Part shown: positions 8,732 to 21,299 of the stretch, piece after piece
Layout: every line of letters starts with the position of its first letter
How positions within the stretch are numbered: position 1 is the first letter of the stretch
Assembly (NCBI RefSeq): GCF_000620705.1
Contig: NZ_KK211166.1
Span: 208,084-272,083 of the forward strand
DNA from: Nocardioides sp. URHA0020
Lineage (GTDB): Bacteria > Actinomycetota > Actinomycetes > Propionibacteriales > Nocardioidaceae
DNA length: 64,000 nucleotides
Reading direction: 5' to 3'
Program-made: the position numbers and the translations under genes
The notes under the pieces: model-generated
What the model saw: only the letters and a program-made list of their open reading frames with translations
Told to the model about the DNA's origin: nothing
Databases searched by the model: none

Positions 8732-9838
8732 TCAGGGCGCGAGGGTGAAGAAGTCCGGGAAGCCGGAGGGATCGTGGCGGCCGATCATGCCGTGCTCGAA
8801 GAGCCCGAAGCCCTCCGTGCCGTCGCAGGTCGCGCGGCCGACGTGGTCGATCACGCCGAACATGAACCTGCCCTGGACGGCCTGGTCGGCCAGGTCGTAC
8901 GTCAGGCGCTCGGCGAACCCCTCGCCCTTCCAGGCGCCGTGGGTCCAGTCCGGGTCGCCGCCGTACCCACCACCGACGTGGAGAGGTACGGCGAGCCGCG
9001 ACTCGACGTCGAACACGAGCGGCTTGCCCTCGGGCGTGGTGCACCGGATCTGGGCGTGGGTCGGGGTGCGCGTGCCGGACGCGTAGCTGATGTCGACCTG
9101 CGGCCAGCCGAGCTGCTCGACGCGGCCGTCGTTCCAGACCCGGGTGCAGTCGTTGAGGGTGCGGAAGCCGTCGGGGCTCTCCTGGATGATCAGGCAGATG
9201 GCGTAGTCGTCGAACTGCATCGGGACGTAGAGCCAGTACATGCCCTCGAAGGGCGGGTCCGCCGGGGCCCCCGGAGGTTCCGCCTCCCCCACGGGGCGGA
9301 TCCCCCAGGAGCGGTCCCGGCTCCCGAGCCAGGTGGCGGGATCGACGACGATCTCCTCGCCGTCGACCACGATCGTGCCGCTCCAGGTGCCGAGCTGCGC
9401 GAAGCGCTGGGCGTCGAGCGTGACCCGGCTGCCGGAGCGCATCACGTGGGGCTGCTCCTGCACGACCTCGCAGGTGCCCTCCCACGTCAGATCGACCGAC
9501 ATCCCCTCGGTCTCCTCGAGGACGATGCGGACCTTTTTGAGCGGGTCCGGGACCTCGATGCGGTAGGCGCCGACGTGCGGGTTCAGCCGGTCCTGGTCCA
9601 CGACGTCGGAGAGGTGGACCGCGGTCTGCTTCCCGTTGCGCGCGACCAGGACGAAGGCGTCCTTGGTGCCGAGGTTGGGGTAGTAGCCGAGCCCCGTGAT
9701 CACCATGATGTCGCCGGTGCGGTCGTGGGCGTTGAAGTAGGAGCGGTCGTAGAAGTTGCGGTCGCTGCTGTCGGCCCACGCGAGCGGCAGGGGCGCCTGG
9801 TGCAGCGGGAACTCGTCGAGGGGGCTGATGCCACTCAC
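8732..9838 (-). CDS. AttH/lipocalin-like hypothetical protein
   Basis: A 368-residue protein without signal peptide or membrane segment. It is rich in aromatic residues and probably all-beta: repeated segments such as GYYPNLGTKDAFVLVARNGK, ATWLGSRDRSWGIRPVGE and LYVPMQFDDYAICLIIQE recall the carotenoid 1,2-hydratase/AttH lipocalin-like fold (the type now split among DUF7064/DUF7065-like families). No catalytic residues can be named. It lies 4 bases after the phosphotransferase-like gene. Linked genes of this type next to APH-like kinases occur in lipid- and steroid-degrading actinobacteria, which suggests a hydrophobic ligand or substrate. Function is unproven. Confidence 0.6.
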   Translation of the reverse strand: MSGISPLDEFPLHQAPLPLAWADSSDRNFYDRSYFNAHDRTGDIMVITGLGYYPNLGTKDAFVLVARNGKQTAVHLSDVVDQDRLNPHVGAYRIEVPDPLKKVRIVLEETEGMSVDLTWEGTCEVVQEQPHVMRSGSRVTLDAQRFAQLGTWSGTIVVDGEEIVVDPATWLGSRDRSWGIRPVGEAEPPGAPADPPFEGMYWLYVPMQFDDYAICLIIQESPDGFRTLNDCTRVWNDGRVEQLGWPQVDISYASGTRTPTHAQIRCTTPEGKPLVFDVESRLAVPLHVGGGYGGDPDWTHGAWKGEGFAERLTYDLADQAVQGRFMFGVIDHVGRATCDGTEGFGLFEHGMIGRHDPSGFPDFFTLAP

Positions 9839-9842
9839 GTCG

Positions 9843-11003
<1,161 letters not shown>

Positions 11004-11026
11004 TCACACATGGGGCCCAGCATCGG

Positions 11027-11040
11027 TGGAACACGTTCTA
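11027..11040. promoter_or_regulatory. KstR-type operator before the phosphotransferase operon
   Basis: TGGAACACGTTCTA fits TnnAACnnGTTnnA, with one arm imperfect (TGGAAC against TAGAAC). It lies between the divergent phosphotransferase (start 10970) and YCII (start 11162) genes; the promoter of the former is the likelier target. Confidence 0.6.
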
Positions 11041-11161
11041 GTTGTCAATGAAGCCGGGACGAATCCGCGTCGGCGCGACCACCGCATGTCCTTCTCGGGC
11101 GCACCCGTTCGTCTCTAGGTTGAGAACGGCGAACCCGCCGCTCCCGGACCGAGGAGACCCC

Positions 11162-11506
11162 ATGCCCCTGTACGCCACCATCATCTACAGCCAGGACGTC
11201 GACTGGAGCGCCCCCGAGCACGCCGGGGACACGGCCGAGTACAGCGAGTTCAGCCAGTCCGCCGCGGCCATCATCCGGGGCGGTGCCGCGTTGTACCCGA
11301 CCTCCACCGCCACCACGGTCCGCGTCGAGGCGAAGGGCGGCGCCCCGATCAGCACGGACGGGCCGTACGCCGAGACCAAGGAGGTGCTGACCGGCTTCTT
11401 CCTGCTCGAGTGCGCGGACCTCGACGAGGCCGTCGCGGCCGCCGCCCGGATCCCGGCCGCGTGGAACGGCGCCGTCGAGGTGCGCCCCGTCCTGCCGCTG
11501 ATGTGA
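11162..11506 (+). CDS. YCII-related (DGPF) protein
   Basis: A 114-residue protein of the YCII/DGPF superfamily. The family's characteristic stretch is seen as ISTDGPYAETKEVLTGFFLLECADLDEA, and the C-terminus ends in VEVRPVLPLM, typical of the group. The ATG start is preceded by GAGGAG at a good distance. Its stop overlaps the start of the following ECF sigma gene (GTGA). DGPF proteins are the conserved partners of ECF42 sigma factors and are often targets of them; the biochemical role is unknown. Confidence 0.9.
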   Translation: MPLYATIIYSQDVDWSAPEHAGDTAEYSEFSQSAAAIIRGGAALYPTSTATTVRVEAKGGAPISTDGPYAETKEVLTGFFLLECADLDEAVAAAARIPAAWNGAVEVRPVLPLM

Positions 11507-12732
11507 GCCCCGACCCGTCGGAGGCCGAGGCGCGTCGCGCCCTGACCACGCTGGTGCGTGAGTCGGGTCGCGACGTGCTCGCCACGCTCGTGCACGTCAC
11601 CGGTGACCTCGCCCTGGCCGAGGACGCCGTCCAGGACGCGGTGCTGCGGGCTCTGGAGGTCTGGCCCCGGCAGGGCGTCCCCGCCAACCCGGTGGCGTGG
11701 ATCCGACTCACCGCACGTCGGCGCGCGATCGACCTGGTCCGCCGCGAGGCGGCCAGGTCGGGCAAGGAGCAGCGGTCGATGGAGCACCCCGTGGACGGCC
11801 TCGACGAGGAGCCCTCGCCCTCGATGGTCGAGGACGACCTGCTCCGCCTGGTCTTCACCTGCTGCCACCCCAGCCTGGCCCCGGCGACGCAGGTCGCCCT
11901 GACCCTGCGCGTGCTGGGCGGCCTGACCACCGCGGAGGTGGCCCGCGCCCTCCTGGTCAGCGAGGCGTCGATGGCCAAGCGGCTGACCCGGGCGCGGCAG
12001 AAGATCAAGGCCGCGCACATCCCCTACCGGGTGCCGCCGGACCACGAGCTGCCGGACCGCTGGTCGGCCGTGCTGGCGACGGCGTACCTGATGTTCAACG
12101 AGGGGTACGCCGCCACGTCGGGTCCACGGCTCGTACGCGAGGAGCTGGTCGACGAATCCGTCCGGCTGACCCGGCTCCTGGTCCGTCTCCAGCCGGACGA
12201 CGCCGGCGCCCTCGGGCTCCTGGCGCTCGAGCTGCTCCAGGACTCCCGCCGGGACGCCCGTGTCGACGCCGACGGGCGCCTGGTGCTGCTCGCCGACCAG
12301 GACCGCAGCCGGTGGGACGCACGGCTGGTCGGCGAGGCGGTGCCGCTCGTCGGCGAGGGCCTGCGCCGCACGCCGGCACGCCCCGACCGCTACGTGGTCC
12401 AGGCGGCGATCGCCGCGTGCCACGCCCTCGCCCCGTCGTACGAGCTGACCGACTGGGCGGCGCTCGTGTCGTGGTACGACGTGCTCCTCACCATCGACCC
12501 CGGGCCGGTGGCGCGCCTCAACCGCGCCGCGGCCGTCGCCGAGCGGGACGGGGCCGACGCCGGTCTGGCGCTCGTGGACGAGATCGAGGGGCTGGAGGAG
12601 TACGCCCTGTGGCACGCCAGCCGCGGCGCCCTGCTGCGCCGGCTCGGTCGCGACGACGAGGCCGCTGCCGCGGAGGAGGCGGCTGCCGGCCTGCCGATGA
12701 ACGACCCGCAGCGGCTGCTGCTGGGCGCCTGA
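11503..12732 (+). CDS. ECF42-type RNA polymerase sigma factor
   Basis: A 409-residue sigma factor. Residues about 10-75 form region 2 (ALAEDAVQDAVLRALEVWP), about 110-170 region 4 (LTTAEVARALLVSEASMAKRLTRARQKI), and the remaining 230 residues form the long helical extension (DUF6596/TPR-like: MFNEGYAATSG, LLQDSRRDARVDADG) that defines ECF42. These sigma factors lack a classical anti-sigma factor; the C-terminal extension is thought to control activity. The GTG start lies within the YCII stop codon, so the pair is coupled. The gene ends directly against the convergent glpD stop (12732/12733), leaving no room for a terminator. Confidence 0.92.
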   Translation: MSPDPSEAEARRALTTLVRESGRDVLATLVHVTGDLALAEDAVQDAVLRALEVWPRQGVPANPVAWIRLTARRRAIDLVRREAARSGKEQRSMEHPVDGLDEEPSPSMVEDDLLRLVFTCCHPSLAPATQVALTLRVLGGLTTAEVARALLVSEASMAKRLTRARQKIKAAHIPYRVPPDHELPDRWSAVLATAYLMFNEGYAATSGPRLVREELVDESVRLTRLLVRLQPDDAGALGLLALELLQDSRRDARVDADGRLVLLADQDRSRWDARLVGEAVPLVGEGLRRTPARPDRYVVQAAIAACHALAPSYELTDWAALVSWYDVLLTIDPGPVARLNRAAAVAERDGADAGLALVDEIEGLEEYALWHASRGALLRRLGRDDEAAAAEEAAAGLPMNDPQRLLLGA

Positions 12733-14475
12733 TCAGACGATGTCCGCGACCTTCACCCGGGCCTCGTCGGCCTCCTGGTCGGTGGGCATGAGCTGGCTCT
12801 GCCGCTCGGCCTCGACGCGGCGCAGGTAGTGGTCGACCTCCTCCGCCGTCCGGGCCGGGTCCCACCCGAGCTCGGCGGCCATCAGCCGAGCGGCGACCGG
12901 GGCGGCGCCGACCCCGCGGTCGAAGGTCTCGATCGAGATCCGGGTGCGACGGGTGAGGACGTCGTCGAGGTGCCGGGCGCCCTCGTGGGTGACCGCGTAG
13001 ACCACCTCCGCGGCCAGGTAGTCCTCCGCACCCTCGAGAGGTACGCCGAGGGTCCGCCGCGTGGCGATCAGGTCGAGCACGTCGTCGACCAGGCCGCCGT
13101 ACCGTCCGAGCAGGTGGTCGATCCGGGCGACGTGCAGGCCCGACCTCCGGGCCAGCAGCACCCGCTGGTTGGAGCGGGTCTCCCAGTCGGCGGCACCGAT
13201 CAGGGGCACCCGGTCGGTGATCGAGTCCCGGACCGTCAGGTCGACCGTCGTCTTGAGCGAGTGGGCGGCGGCATCGACGGCGTCGCGGCCCATCACGCGG
13301 TACGTCGTCAGCTTGCCGCCGGCGATCATCACCAGGCCGGGCACCGGCGTGACGACCGTGTGCTCGCGGGAGATCCGCGAGGTCGGCTCCGACTCCCCCG
13401 ACAGCAACGGGCGCAGGCCGGCGTACACGCCCTCGACGTCCTCGTGGTCGAGCGGCTCGCGCAGGATCGCGTTGACGTGGTCGAGGATGTAGTCGATGTC
13501 GGCCCTCGAGGCCGCCGGGTGCGCCTTGTCGAGCGACCACGGGGTGTCGGTGGTGCCGATGATCCAGTGCCGTCCCCAGGGGATCACGAAGAGCACCGAC
13601 TTCTCGGTGCGCACGATGAAGCCGGCCTCGGACCGGATCCGGTCGCGCGGCACGACGAGGTGGATGCCCTTCGACGCCTGGACGTGCAGCGACCCTCGGC
13701 CGCCGACCATCTCCTGGATCTCGTCGGTCCACACGCCGGCGGCGTTGACCACAACCCGGGCGCGGATCTCGAGGTCACGCCCGGGCGAGCCGGGAGGAGC
13801 CTCCAGGTCGCGAGCGCGTACGCCGACGACGCGCTCGCCCTCGCGCAGGAAGCCGGTGACCTGGACCCGTGTCGCCACATGGGCGCCGTTGGCGGCCGCC
13901 GTGCGGGCGATCGTCAGCGCCAGTCGCGCATCGTCGACCTGGCAGTCGTAGTACTTGATCGCGCCACTGATCGTCTCGGTCTTGAAGTCGGGTGCGATCC
14001 GGGCGACCTGGCGCCGGAAGAGGTGGCGGTGCCGCGGCACGCCCATCTCGGACTTGCCGATCATCGCCATGCCGTCGTAGAGCATCAGTCCCGCTCCGAC
14101 GTACGGCCGCTCCCAGCCGCGGTGCGTCAGCGGGTAGAGGAAGGGCACCGGGCGCACCAGGTGCGGCGCGAGCCGGGTCAGCAGCAGTCCGCGCTCCTGC
14201 AGCGCCTCGCGGACCAGGCCGAAGTCGAGCATCTCCAGGTAGCGCAGGCCGCCGTGGACCAGCTTGCTGCTGCGGCTGCTGGTGCCGCTCGCGATGTCGC
14301 GCTGCTCGAGGAGCCCGGTGCTCAGTCCCCGGGTGACCGCGTCGAGCGCGGTGCCGACCCCGACGATGCCGCCGCCGACAACCAGGACGTCGAGCTCGGG
14401 CTGCCCGCCGACCCCGGCCATCGCCGCGAGTGCCTCGTCACGAGCCTGGGGACCGAGAGCACTGGAGCGGTTCAT
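12733..14475 (-). CDS. glpD: Glycerol-3-phosphate dehydrogenase (FAD)
   Basis: A 580-residue FAD-dependent enzyme that oxidises sn-glycerol-3-phosphate to dihydroxyacetone phosphate and passes electrons to the membrane quinone pool. The FAD motif VVGGGIVGVG lies at about 30-39, followed by the family segments GTSSRSSKLVHGGLRYLEMLDFGLV, WGRHWIIGTTDTPW and AGLRPLL. The C-terminal DAO_C domain is present (TRRTRISIETFDRG). The start was set at the ATG giving MNRSSALG, about 30 residues before the FAD motif, as in relatives. It abuts the convergent sigma gene. No glpF or glpK is nearby. Confidence 0.93.
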   Translation of the reverse strand: MNRSSALGPQARDEALAAMAGVGGQPELDVLVVGGGIVGVGTALDAVTRGLSTGLLEQRDIASGTSSRSSKLVHGGLRYLEMLDFGLVREALQERGLLLTRLAPHLVRPVPFLYPLTHRGWERPYVGAGLMLYDGMAMIGKSEMGVPRHRHLFRRQVARIAPDFKTETISGAIKYYDCQVDDARLALTIARTAAANGAHVATRVQVTGFLREGERVVGVRARDLEAPPGSPGRDLEIRARVVVNAAGVWTDEIQEMVGGRGSLHVQASKGIHLVVPRDRIRSEAGFIVRTEKSVLFVIPWGRHWIIGTTDTPWSLDKAHPAASRADIDYILDHVNAILREPLDHEDVEGVYAGLRPLLSGESEPTSRISREHTVVTPVPGLVMIAGGKLTTYRVMGRDAVDAAAHSLKTTVDLTVRDSITDRVPLIGAADWETRSNQRVLLARRSGLHVARIDHLLGRYGGLVDDVLDLIATRRTLGVPLEGAEDYLAAEVVYAVTHEGARHLDDVLTRRTRISIETFDRGVGAAPVAARLMAAELGWDPARTAEEVDHYLRRVEAERQSQLMPTDQEADEARVKVADIV

Positions 14476-14542
14476 GCGAGCAGTCTTGCAAACGCAGGTG
14501 TCGGCGACATGTCCGCGTCGGGGCTGCGGCGCCGCTGACCGC

Positions 14543-15337
14543 TCACACGTGGACGCGCTCGCCCAGCGTCGTCCGGTGGTCGGCCAGCATGGTGTGCACC
14601 GCGCGGGTGGCGGCCACCACCTCGGTGTCGATCTCGGCGACCGCGAGCCCCTCCTCCTCGCCCAGCCGGGCGAGCGGGCGACCCTCCGGGTCGTAGACCG
14701 CTGAGCCGCCGATGAACTCGTACGCCCCGCAGCTGCCGGTGAGACCCGCGAGCACGACGTACATCCCGTTCTCGACCGCGCGGGCGGCGTAGTAGAGGTC
14801 GCGGCGGTGCGCACCGCCGGGGAAGTACGCCGCTGAGCTCAGGTAGCCGACCGCCCCGTCCGTGGCCGCCGCCTGCGCGTGCTCGGGGAAGCAGCCGTCG
14901 TAGCAGATCGACAAGCCCAGCTGGACGTCGTCGACCGTGATCGAGGTGCCGTGGTCGCCGGTCGTGAACACCTGCTTCTCGAGGCCGTCGAGGTGCTGCT
15001 TGTCGTACGGCGCGGTGACGGTGCCGTCCGGGCGCACCACGACCTGCGAGAGCCGCCGCACCTCACCGCGGCGCAGCGCGGTGCCGACGACGACGGTGAC
15101 GCCACGCTCGGCGGCCAGCCGCAGCGGGTCGAGCCACCCACCGAGGTCGGCGGCGTCGGGCAGGGCGGCGTCGAACGCGGCCGCGTCGTACCCCGTCAGG
15201 AACGCCTCGGGCAGCACGAGCAGCCGCACGCCCCGGTCCGCGGAGAGGACGGTCAGCCGGGCCGCGGTGGCGACGTTGGCGTCGAGGTCACCGGAGAGCG
15301 CGACCGCCTGGCCCGCAGCGACCCGCAACCGGCTCAC
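14543..15337 (-). CDS. Carbon-nitrogen hydrolase (nitrilase superfamily)
   Basis: A 264-residue nitrilase-fold amidohydrolase with the full Glu-Lys-Cys triad: Glu44 (VLPEAF), Lys113 (YDKQHL) and Cys145 ([10 protein letters not shown]). The chain is short for a nitrilase and fits omega-amidase or N-carbamoyl-type hydrolases, but the substrate cannot be assigned. The GTG start overlaps the stop of rnhA (GTGA), making it the third gene of the guaB3-rnhA-nitrilase operon. Confidence 0.88.
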   Translation of the reverse strand: MSRLRVAAGQAVALSGDLDANVATAARLTVLSADRGVRLLVLPEAFLTGYDAAAFDAALPDAADLGGWLDPLRLAAERGVTVVVGTALRRGEVRRLSQVVVRPDGTVTAPYDKQHLDGLEKQVFTTGDHGTSITVDDVQLGLSICYDGCFPEHAQAAATDGAVGYLSSAAYFPGGAHRRDLYYAARAVENGMYVVLAGLTGSCGAYEFIGGSAVYDPEGRPLARLGEEEGLAVAEIDTEVVAATRAVHTMLADHRTTLGERVHV

Positions 15338-15822
15338 GACCCGGTCCTCAGCTCCTTGGCGGCCTCGACCGCCTCGATGAGTCCGCGCGCCGCCAGCCGG
15401 TCGGCGCGCTCGTTGCCCGCGTCGCCGGCGTGGCCCTTGACCCAGTGCCACTCGATGTCGTGCCGCTCGCAGGCTGCGACCAGCTCCTGCCACAGGTCGA
15501 CGTTCTTCACCGGCTGCTTGGCCGAGGTCTGCCAGCCGTTGCGCGACCAGCCGGCGACCCACGTCAGGATGCCGCTGCGCACGTAGGTGCTGTCGGTGTA
15601 GATGTGCACGACCGAGCGACGCTTGAGGGCCTCGAGCGCCTTGATCGGCGCGGTCAGCTCCATCCGGTTGTTGGTGGTCTGACCGGCCTCGCCGCCGCAC
15701 AGCTCGAGCTCGCGGTCGCCGTACCGCAGCAGCGCACCCCAGCCGCCAGGTCCCGGGTTGGGGATGCATGCGCCGTCGGTGTGGATGGTGACGGGCGCGG
15801 GCGTGGGGTCCGGGTCCGTCAC
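15334..15822 (-). CDS. rnhA: Ribonuclease HI
   Basis: A 162-residue RNase HI that cleaves the RNA strand of RNA-DNA hybrids. All catalytic acids are present: Asp16 (HTDGAC), Glu55 (NNRMELTA), Asp77 (YTDSTYV) and Asp141 (ERADRLA), plus His131 in the flexible loop (VKGHAGD). The basic handle segment is retained ([16 protein letters not shown]). It is translationally coupled on both sides by GTGA overlaps, with guaB3 upstream and the nitrilase gene downstream. The GTG start gives the normal N-terminal distance to the first Asp. Confidence 0.96.
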   Translation of the reverse strand: MTDPDPTPAPVTIHTDGACIPNPGPGGWGALLRYGDRELELCGGEAGQTTNNRMELTAPIKALEALKRRSVVHIYTDSTYVRSGILTWVAGWSRNGWQTSAKQPVKNVDLWQELVAACERHDIEWHWVKGHAGDAGNERADRLAARGLIEAVEAAKELRTGS

Positions 15823-16925
15823 TCGACGACGACCTCGACCCGCTGGAACTCCTTGAGCTCGGTGTAGCCGGTCGTGGCCATCGATCGGCGCAGCGCGCCC
15901 ACGAGGTTCATGGTGCCGTCGGCGACGCGCGACGGACCGAAGAGGATCTCCTCCAGCGTGCCGACGGTGTCGAACCGGACGCGCTGGCCGCGCGGCAGGT
16001 CGTGGTGGTGCGCCTCGGTGCCCCAGTGGAAGCCGCGACCCGGGGCGTCGCTCGCCCGCGCGAAGGGCGAGCCGACCATCACGGCGTCGGCCCCGCACGC
16101 GATCGCCTTGGCGACGTCGCCGGACTTGCCGATCGAGCCGTCCGCGATCACGTGGACGTAGCGGCCGCCGGACTCGTCGAGGTAGTCGCGCCGCGCGGCG
16201 GCGACGTCGGCGACCGCGGAGGCCATCGGCACGGCCACGCCCAGCACCGTGCGGGTCGTGTGGGCCGCTCCCCCGCCGAAGCCGACGAGCACGCCGGCGG
16301 CGCCGGTGCGCATCAGGTGCAGGGCGGCCTGGTGGGTGGCGCACCCACCGACGATGACCGGGACGTCGAGCTCGTAGATGAACTCCTTGAGGTTCAGCGG
16401 CTCGGACTGCGAGGAGACGTGCTCGGCCGACACCGTGGTGCCCCGGATGACGAACATGTCGACGCCCGCGTCCACGACGGCCTTGGCGAACTCCTTGGTG
16501 CGCTGCGGCGACAGCGAGCCGGCGACCGTGACGCCGGCGTCGCGCATCTGACGGAGTCGCTCGGTGATCAGCTCGGCCCTGACCGGCTCGGTGTAGATCT
16601 CCTGCAGCCGACGGGTGGCGTCGACGCCCTGGAGGCCGGCGACCTCCTCGAGCAGCGGGTCGGGGTCGTCGTACCGGGTCCAGAGTCCCTCGAGGTTGAG
16701 CACCCCCAGGCCGCCGTACTGCCCGAGCGCGATCGCCGTCGCCGGCGACATCACCGAGTCCATCGGCGCGGCCAGCACCGGGATCTCGAACCGGTAGGCG
16801 TCGATCTGCCAGGCGGTGCTGACCTCCTCGGGGTCGCGGGTGCGCCGCGAGGGCACGATCGCGATGTCGTCGAAGGAGTAGGCACGGCGCGCGCGCTTGG
16901 CCCGGCCGATCTCGATGTCCGTCAC
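15819..16925 (-). CDS. guaB3: GuaB3 family IMP dehydrogenase-related protein
   Basis: A 368-residue TIM-barrel protein of the GuaB3 group, without CBS domains. The GTG start (beginning [14 protein letters not shown]) matches the conserved N-terminus better than an ATG nine codons upstream. The segment corresponding to the IMPDH catalytic loop reads [12 protein letters not shown], so the catalytic cysteine of GPGSICTTR is replaced, as is common in actinobacterial GuaB3. It may therefore not be an ordinary IMP dehydrogenase. It heads the guaB3-rnhA-nitrilase operon, with guaB upstream in the conserved order. Confidence 0.93.
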   Translation of the reverse strand: MTDIEIGRAKRARRAYSFDDIAIVPSRRTRDPEEVSTAWQIDAYRFEIPVLAAPMDSVMSPATAIALGQYGGLGVLNLEGLWTRYDDPDPLLEEVAGLQGVDATRRLQEIYTEPVRAELITERLRQMRDAGVTVAGSLSPQRTKEFAKAVVDAGVDMFVIRGTTVSAEHVSSQSEPLNLKEFIYELDVPVIVGGCATHQAALHLMRTGAAGVLVGFGGGAAHTTRTVLGVAVPMASAVADVAAARRDYLDESGGRYVHVIADGSIGKSGDVAKAIACGADAVMVGSPFARASDAPGRGFHWGTEAHHHDLPRGQRVRFDTVGTLEEILFGPSRVADGTMNLVGALRRSMATTGYTELKEFQRVEVVVE

Positions 16926-16965
16926 GCGGCTCAGACTACCGAGGCTCGACATCTCTCACGCAGGG

Positions 16966-17001
16966 GCAACCATTCGTGGTGCCCACCTGGTCCGACAGGG
17001 T
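16966..17001 (+). promoter_or_regulatory. Candidate ECF promoter of sigma module 1 (leaderless)
   Basis: GCAACC (16966-16971) is followed after about 17 bases by GGTCCG, which would place the start of transcription at or next to the ATG at 17002. The same layout precedes the second SigE-family gene at 22800-22833, with shared bases GCAACC-nn-TCGT and CACCT. An autoregulated ECF promoter is inferred. Confidence 0.5.
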
Positions 17002-17558
17002 ATGGAAGCCCTGACCGGATCCCGGTCGACCACGATCTCGGGGGACACGGTGGAGACGAAGGCGGACTTCGACGAGTTCGTCGCCGCGCGCTCCGGCCGG
17101 CTGCTGCGTACGGCGTACCTGCTGACCCGGGACCACGCGCTCGCCGAGGACCTCCTCCAAACCGCCCTGACCAAGGCCTGGTTCGCCTGGTCCCGGATCG
17201 ACGGCGATCCCGAGCCCTACGTGCGCAAGATCCTGGTCAACACCTTCGCCTCCTGGTGGCGGCGCAAGTGGAACGGCGAGCACGCGTTCGCCGAGCCGCC
17301 GGAGCCGCACCCCGGGCCGGGCGGGCACGACGACGCCGAGCAGCGCCAGGACCTGTGGACGGCGATGGGCCGTCTCCCCCGCCGCCAGCGCGCGGTCGTC
17401 GTGCTGCGCTTCGTCGAGGACCTCACCGAGGCCGAGACCGCCCGCCTGCTGGGCGTCTCGGTCGGGACCGTGAAGAGCCAGACCAGCAAGGCGCTCGCGA
17501 AGCTGCGGATCGACCCCGCGCTCGCGGCCGACACCACCACGACGACGGAGGACCTCGC

Positions 17559-17562
<4 letters not shown>
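17002..17562 (+). CDS. SigE-family ECF RNA polymerase sigma factor (module 1)
   Basis: A 186-residue sigma factor with region 2 (RTAYLLTRDHALAEDLLQTALTKAW) and region 4 (LPRRQRAVVVLRFVEDLTEAETARLLGVSVGTVKSQTSKAL), matching the actinobacterial SigE-family (TIGR02983). The ATG was chosen because it sits where transcription should begin from the upstream GCAACC promoter; a GTG at 17050 with a GGGGGA ribosome binding site is a serious alternative and would give 170 residues. Its stop overlaps the start of the membrane protein gene (ATGA), so that protein is the likely partner. What signal it reads is unknown. Confidence 0.88.
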
Positions 17563-20293
<2,731 letters not shown>

Positions 20294-20310
20294 CTACCGG
20301 CGGGGCCGCC

Positions 20311-21207
20311 CTACAGACGAAGTGGCTTGAGGTCGCGGACGGGCACGCGGACGGTGAGGGTGTCGGCGGCCATCCGGATCCGGCCCCGCAGCCCCGCGGC
20401 CATCACCATCGGCAGCACGGCCTGGTTGTCGGAGCGGGTGGTGAGCAGGATCTCGGTGGCGCCGAGCGCGTTGGCCAGCCGGGCCGCGTCGACCAGCAGC
20501 CGGGTGCCGATGCCCCGACGCTGCCAGGCCGGGTCGACCCGCAGCGTGACGGGGCGTACGGCGGGCTCCTCCGCCGCGGGCCGCACCACGGCGAGACCGA
20601 CCGCCTGGCCGTCGATCAGGGCCGAGACCGAGTCGCCCTCGACGACGTACTCCGGGGTCGCGCCGCCGCCGACGCGGCGTCCCATGCTCGGCGTCATCGC
20701 GCTCTCGCGCGTGCGCTCGAGGACGTCGGAGACCAGGTCGGCGATCGCGGCGGCGCGGGCGTGCTCGGTGGCGGTGAAGGGCGCCGAGCGCCGGACCTGC
20801 ACCTGGACGTCACCGACGGTCATCTCCATCACGTCGAGGCTGCGGTCGCGCTCGGCGACCGGGTCGGACTCGGCGTCGAAGAGCCGGGCGACGACCTCCG
20901 GGAAGGACGCCGGCTGGGCCAGGATCGTGCGTGCCGCCTGGACGTAGCGGGTCGGCTGGTCGCTGAGCGCCGCCTCGGTGCAGGGACCGGCGCTGACCGA
21001 GAGCCCGCCGGAGCGGCCGACCAGGTCGGCGAGGTCCGCCGCCGTCCAGTCGTCGGGGGTGCTGAGCACCAGCTCGTCGGTCACCGACTCCACCCCGGGG
21101 AAGATCTGGAGCCCCAGGATGTTGACGCCGGCCTCCCCGCAGGTGGCGGCCAGCATCGCCAGGGCGCCCGGGCGATCGGGCAGCGTCGTACGAACCCTCC
21201 ACAACAT
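20311..21207 (-). CDS. ACT domain-GNAT acetyltransferase fusion
   Basis: A 298-residue two-domain protein. Residues 1-75 form an ACT-like ligand domain (VRTTLPDRPGALAMLAATCGEAGVNI). Residues about 140-298 form a GNAT N-acetyltransferase with the acetyl-CoA loop in RVDPAWQRRGIGTRLLVDAA. ACT domains usually bind amino acids, so an amino-acid-regulated acetyltransferase (possibly a protein acetylase) is a reasonable idea, but no substrate is known. It is divergent from the GT-C-like gene at 21300 and upstream of guaB. The link to purine synthesis is positional only. Confidence 0.8.
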   Translation of the reverse strand: MLWRVRTTLPDRPGALAMLAATCGEAGVNILGLQIFPGVESVTDELVLSTPDDWTAADLADLVGRSGGLSVSAGPCTEAALSDQPTRYVQAARTILAQPASFPEVVARLFDAESDPVAERDRSLDVMEMTVGDVQVQVRRSAPFTATEHARAAAIADLVSDVLERTRESAMTPSMGRRVGGGATPEYVVEGDSVSALIDGQAVGLAVVRPAAEEPAVRPVTLRVDPAWQRRGIGTRLLVDAARLANALGATEILLTTRSDNQAVLPMVMAAGLRGRIRMAADTLTVRVPVRDLKPLRL

Positions 21208-21299
21208 GGACCCAGCGTGCGCGGGCGACGTTGCCGGACGGCAACCGGAGTGTTTCGGCGGTGCTACGTCGGCACGGCGGGACCTGAGAGGGTAGGGGC

